Source: an uncultured Lachnoclostridium sp. (GTDB lineage: Bacteria > Bacillota > Clostridia > Lachnospirales > Lachnospiraceae). Taken from it: 7,731 nt of DNA. Of the stretch, positions 6,562-7,731 are shown piece after piece. Both the position numbers and the translations under genes were made by a program. The notes beneath the pieces were generated by a model. That model was not told the DNA's origin and did not search any database. It was given only the letters and a program-made list of their open reading frames with translations. Location of the stretch: the NCBI GenBank assembly GCA_958425285.1, contig CATZVV010000083.1, positions 1-7,731 of the forward strand, read 5' to 3'. How positions within the stretch are numbered: position 1 is the stretch's first letter; every line of letters starts with the position of its first letter.

Positions 6562-7275
6562 ATGCCGGCATTTTTGAAAGACATTACTCCGTTTTTAGGT
6601 ACGGGGGAAAGCAATGAGGATGGATTCACCTTAGCAGAGTTTCTGGAGCAGTATGATCCATATCATTATAAAAACCCATCCGTGACAACGGATGTGATTG
6701 TATTTCAGCATCCCAGGGACTTTACAACGGTTGAGAGCGGATTGAAATTATTAATGGTGAAGCGTCGGAATCATCCGTCAATTGGCTATTGGGCACTTCC
6801 CGGTGGATTTGTAAATGTGGAGGAAGATTTAGAGGTAGCAGCAAAACGAGAGTTAGAAGAGGAAACAGGATTAAAAAATATTTCCATTGAGATGGTAAAT
6901 ACATATGGGGAAGCAGACCGGGATCCGAGAAGCCGGATTATTACTGCTTCTTATGTCGCACTTGTAGAGGATACGGAGGAAGTTCGTGCAGGTGATGACG
7001 CAGCAGATGCATGCTTTGTAGATGTGACTTTGAAATCACTTCCGGCAAGAGAGGAAGAACGAAATGGAAAAGCACGTGTTGTAGAGCAATACAGTATTTT
7101 ACTTACGAATGAAGAAAAGGGTCTGCATTTATCCGGTGAGGTTGAAAAATCTTATAACAAGGAGGGGCTTTTAAAAGAAACGGTGTATCGTGTTCTTACT
7201 TCGGAGAAAATTGCGTTCGATCATCCCCGTTTTATTGTAGAAGCTCTGCTCTATGTGAACGGATTATTGAAATAA
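6562..7275 (+). CDS. Nudix hydrolase, ADP-ribose pyrophosphatase-like
   Basis: Nudix enzymes cleave nucleoside diphosphates linked to another moiety, using metal held by the Nudix box. The box (Gx5Ex7REUxEExGU) is complete at residues 82-104, with Gly82, Glu88, Arg96-Glu97, the EE pair at 99-100 and Gly103. Upstream, 'YDPYHYKNPSVTTDVIVF' at 31-48 and 'KRRNHPSIGYWALPGGF' match the ADP-ribose pyrophosphatase/NrtR-type Nudix fold. Downstream, 'RDPRSRIITASYVAL' at 120-134 is characteristic of that group, and 'AFDHPRFIVEAL' at 218-229 ends the fold. Between these lies an extra segment of about 55 residues (162-216), rich in predicted beta strands, which smaller relatives lack. There is no winged-helix region after the Nudix fold, so an NrtR-type NAD-metabolism repressor is unlikely. 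The start has GGAGG at 6551-6555, 6 nt upstream of the ATG. The substrate is not determined. It is the last gene of the run; no terminator is visible after it. Confidence 0.88.
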   Translation: MPAFLKDITPFLGTGESNEDGFTLAEFLEQYDPYHYKNPSVTTDVIVFQHPRDFTTVESGLKLLMVKRRNHPSIGYWALPGGFVNVEEDLEVAAKRELEEETGLKNISIEMVNTYGEADRDPRSRIITASYVALVEDTEEVRAGDDAADACFVDVTLKSLPAREEERNGKARVVEQYSILLTNEEKGLHLSGEVEKSYNKEGLLKETVYRVLTSEKIAFDHPRFIVEALLYVNGLLK

Positions 7276-7295
7276 TAATTTGCATGTGATACAAT
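7267..7295 (+). promoter_or_regulatory. Extended -10 sigma-A promoter of the solute-binding lipoprotein gene
   Basis: The -35 box TTGAAA (7267-7272) overlaps the last codons of the Nudix gene. The -10 box TACAAT (7290-7295) follows after exactly 17 bp and carries an extended TG at 7287-7288. Transcription would start near 7302, leaving a leader of about 34 nt before the ATG at 7336. This suggests that the transporter gene is expressed separately, although read-through from the operon is also possible because no terminator is seen. Confidence 0.75.
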
Positions 7296-7335
7296 AAACG
7301 GGTAACGGAAATTACATATTGGAGGAAAGCAAAGA

Positions 7336-7731
7336 ATGAAATTAAAGAAGATATTAGCAACGGCAATGTGTGTTGTATTGATGGCAGCTACATTGACTGC
7401 TTGTGGAAGCGAGGGTGCAAAAGAAACAGCAGGTACGTCAGAGGGATCAGCGGATAAGAAAACTTTTACCGTAGGATTTGATAAGGAATTCCCCCCATAC
7501 GGATATGAAGAAGATGGGGAATATAAAGGATTTGATTTGGATTTGGCAGCAGAAGTTTGTGCCCGCAATGGTTGGGAGCTGGTAAAGCAGCCAATTGATT
7601 GGGACTCAAAGGATATGGAATTGGACTCTGGTGCCATTGATTGTATTTGGAACGGTTTTACAATGAACGGACGTGAGGATGATTATACATGGACAGAGGC
7701 TTATGTGGATAACAGTCAGGTCTTTGTCGTA
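7336..7731 (+). CDS. Amino-acid ABC transporter substrate-binding lipoprotein, family 3 (3' truncated by window)
   Basis: 132 codons are visible with no stop before the window edge; whole family members are about 270-290 residues, so roughly half is present. Residues 1-22 form a lipoprotein signal peptide: a basic start (MKLKK), a hydrophobic core and a lipobox L20-T-A-C23, so Cys23 would be lipid-modified and anchor the protein to the outer face of the membrane. A Ser/Gly/Glu-rich tether follows. The family-3 (SBP_bac_3) fold begins near residue 43 with 'FTVGFDKEFPPYGY', then 'YKGFDLDLAAEVCARNGW', 'DWDSKDMELDSGAIDCIWNGFTMNGRED' and 'WTEAYVDNSQVFVV', all characteristic of polar amino-acid or cystine binding proteins of clostridial ABC importers. 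GGAGG at 7321-7325 lies 10 nt before the ATG. Permease and ATPase genes would be expected just downstream, outside the window. The ligand cannot be predicted reliably. Confidence 0.92.
   Translation, partial: MKLKKILATAMCVVLMAATLTACGSEGAKETAGTSEGSADKKTFTVGFDKEFPPYGYEEDGEYKGFDLDLAAEVCARNGWELVKQPIDWDSKDMELDSGAIDCIWNGFTMNGREDDYTWTEAYVDNSQVFVV

Noticed and set aside
6562..7275. NrtR-type transcriptional repressor
   Set aside because: The Nudix fold is not followed by a winged-helix DNA-binding domain, and the Nudix box is catalytically intact.
7251..7637. 128-residue minus-strand open frame opposite the lipoprotein gene
   Set aside because: It covers a clear signal peptide and solute-binding domain on the + strand, resembles no family and has no ribosome binding site that I can see.

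Overview
The window looks like chromosomal DNA from a Gram-positive, low-to-moderate GC Clostridia species, most likely a Lachnospiraceae gut commensal. This rests on strong GGAGG-type ribosome binding sites, tightly packed genes all on the + strand, a lysine-rich C-terminal Fn3-like module of the kind that ends many Lachnospiraceae secreted proteins, and a three-S1-repeat protein and a family-3 solute-binding lipoprotein of the style common in that family. The genus cannot be fixed from this window.

Layout: (1) 1-1113 is the 3' end of a large exported or surface protein whose start lies outside the window. (2) 1139-1174 is its intrinsic terminator. (3) 1181-1209 is a near-consensus sigma-A promoter. 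(4) 1274-7275 is a run of six co-directional genes with gaps of 1 to 50 nt: metG (methionyl-tRNA synthetase), tatD-family metal-dependent DNase, rsmA/ksgA (16S rRNA dimethyladenosine transferase), a RelQ-like small (p)ppGpp synthetase, a three-S1-domain RNA-binding protein, and a Nudix hydrolase of the ADP-ribose pyrophosphatase type. No terminator is visible between them, so they probably form one operon, perhaps with an internal control point at the inverted repeat between rsmA and the synthetase. (5) 7267-7295 is a second good promoter, overlapping the end of the Nudix gene. It serves an amino-acid ABC transporter substrate-binding lipoprotein (7336 onward) that is cut by the window edge.

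The operon theme is translation and its control: tRNA charging, rRNA maturation, alarmone synthesis and an S1-type RNA binder, plus nucleotide housekeeping by the Nudix enzyme. Nearly every gene belongs to a recognisable family and I see no clear novel system. The points worth a second look are the relQ-S1-Nudix grouping, the absence of rnmV between tatD and rsmA, two overlapping alternative hairpins ahead of relQ, the acid-free C-terminus of the surface protein, and an insert in the Nudix protein. There is no gene-free stretch over 300 bases; the longest (1114-1273) holds the terminator and the metG promoter. I saw no tRNA, rRNA, CRISPR array, transposase or attachment site.
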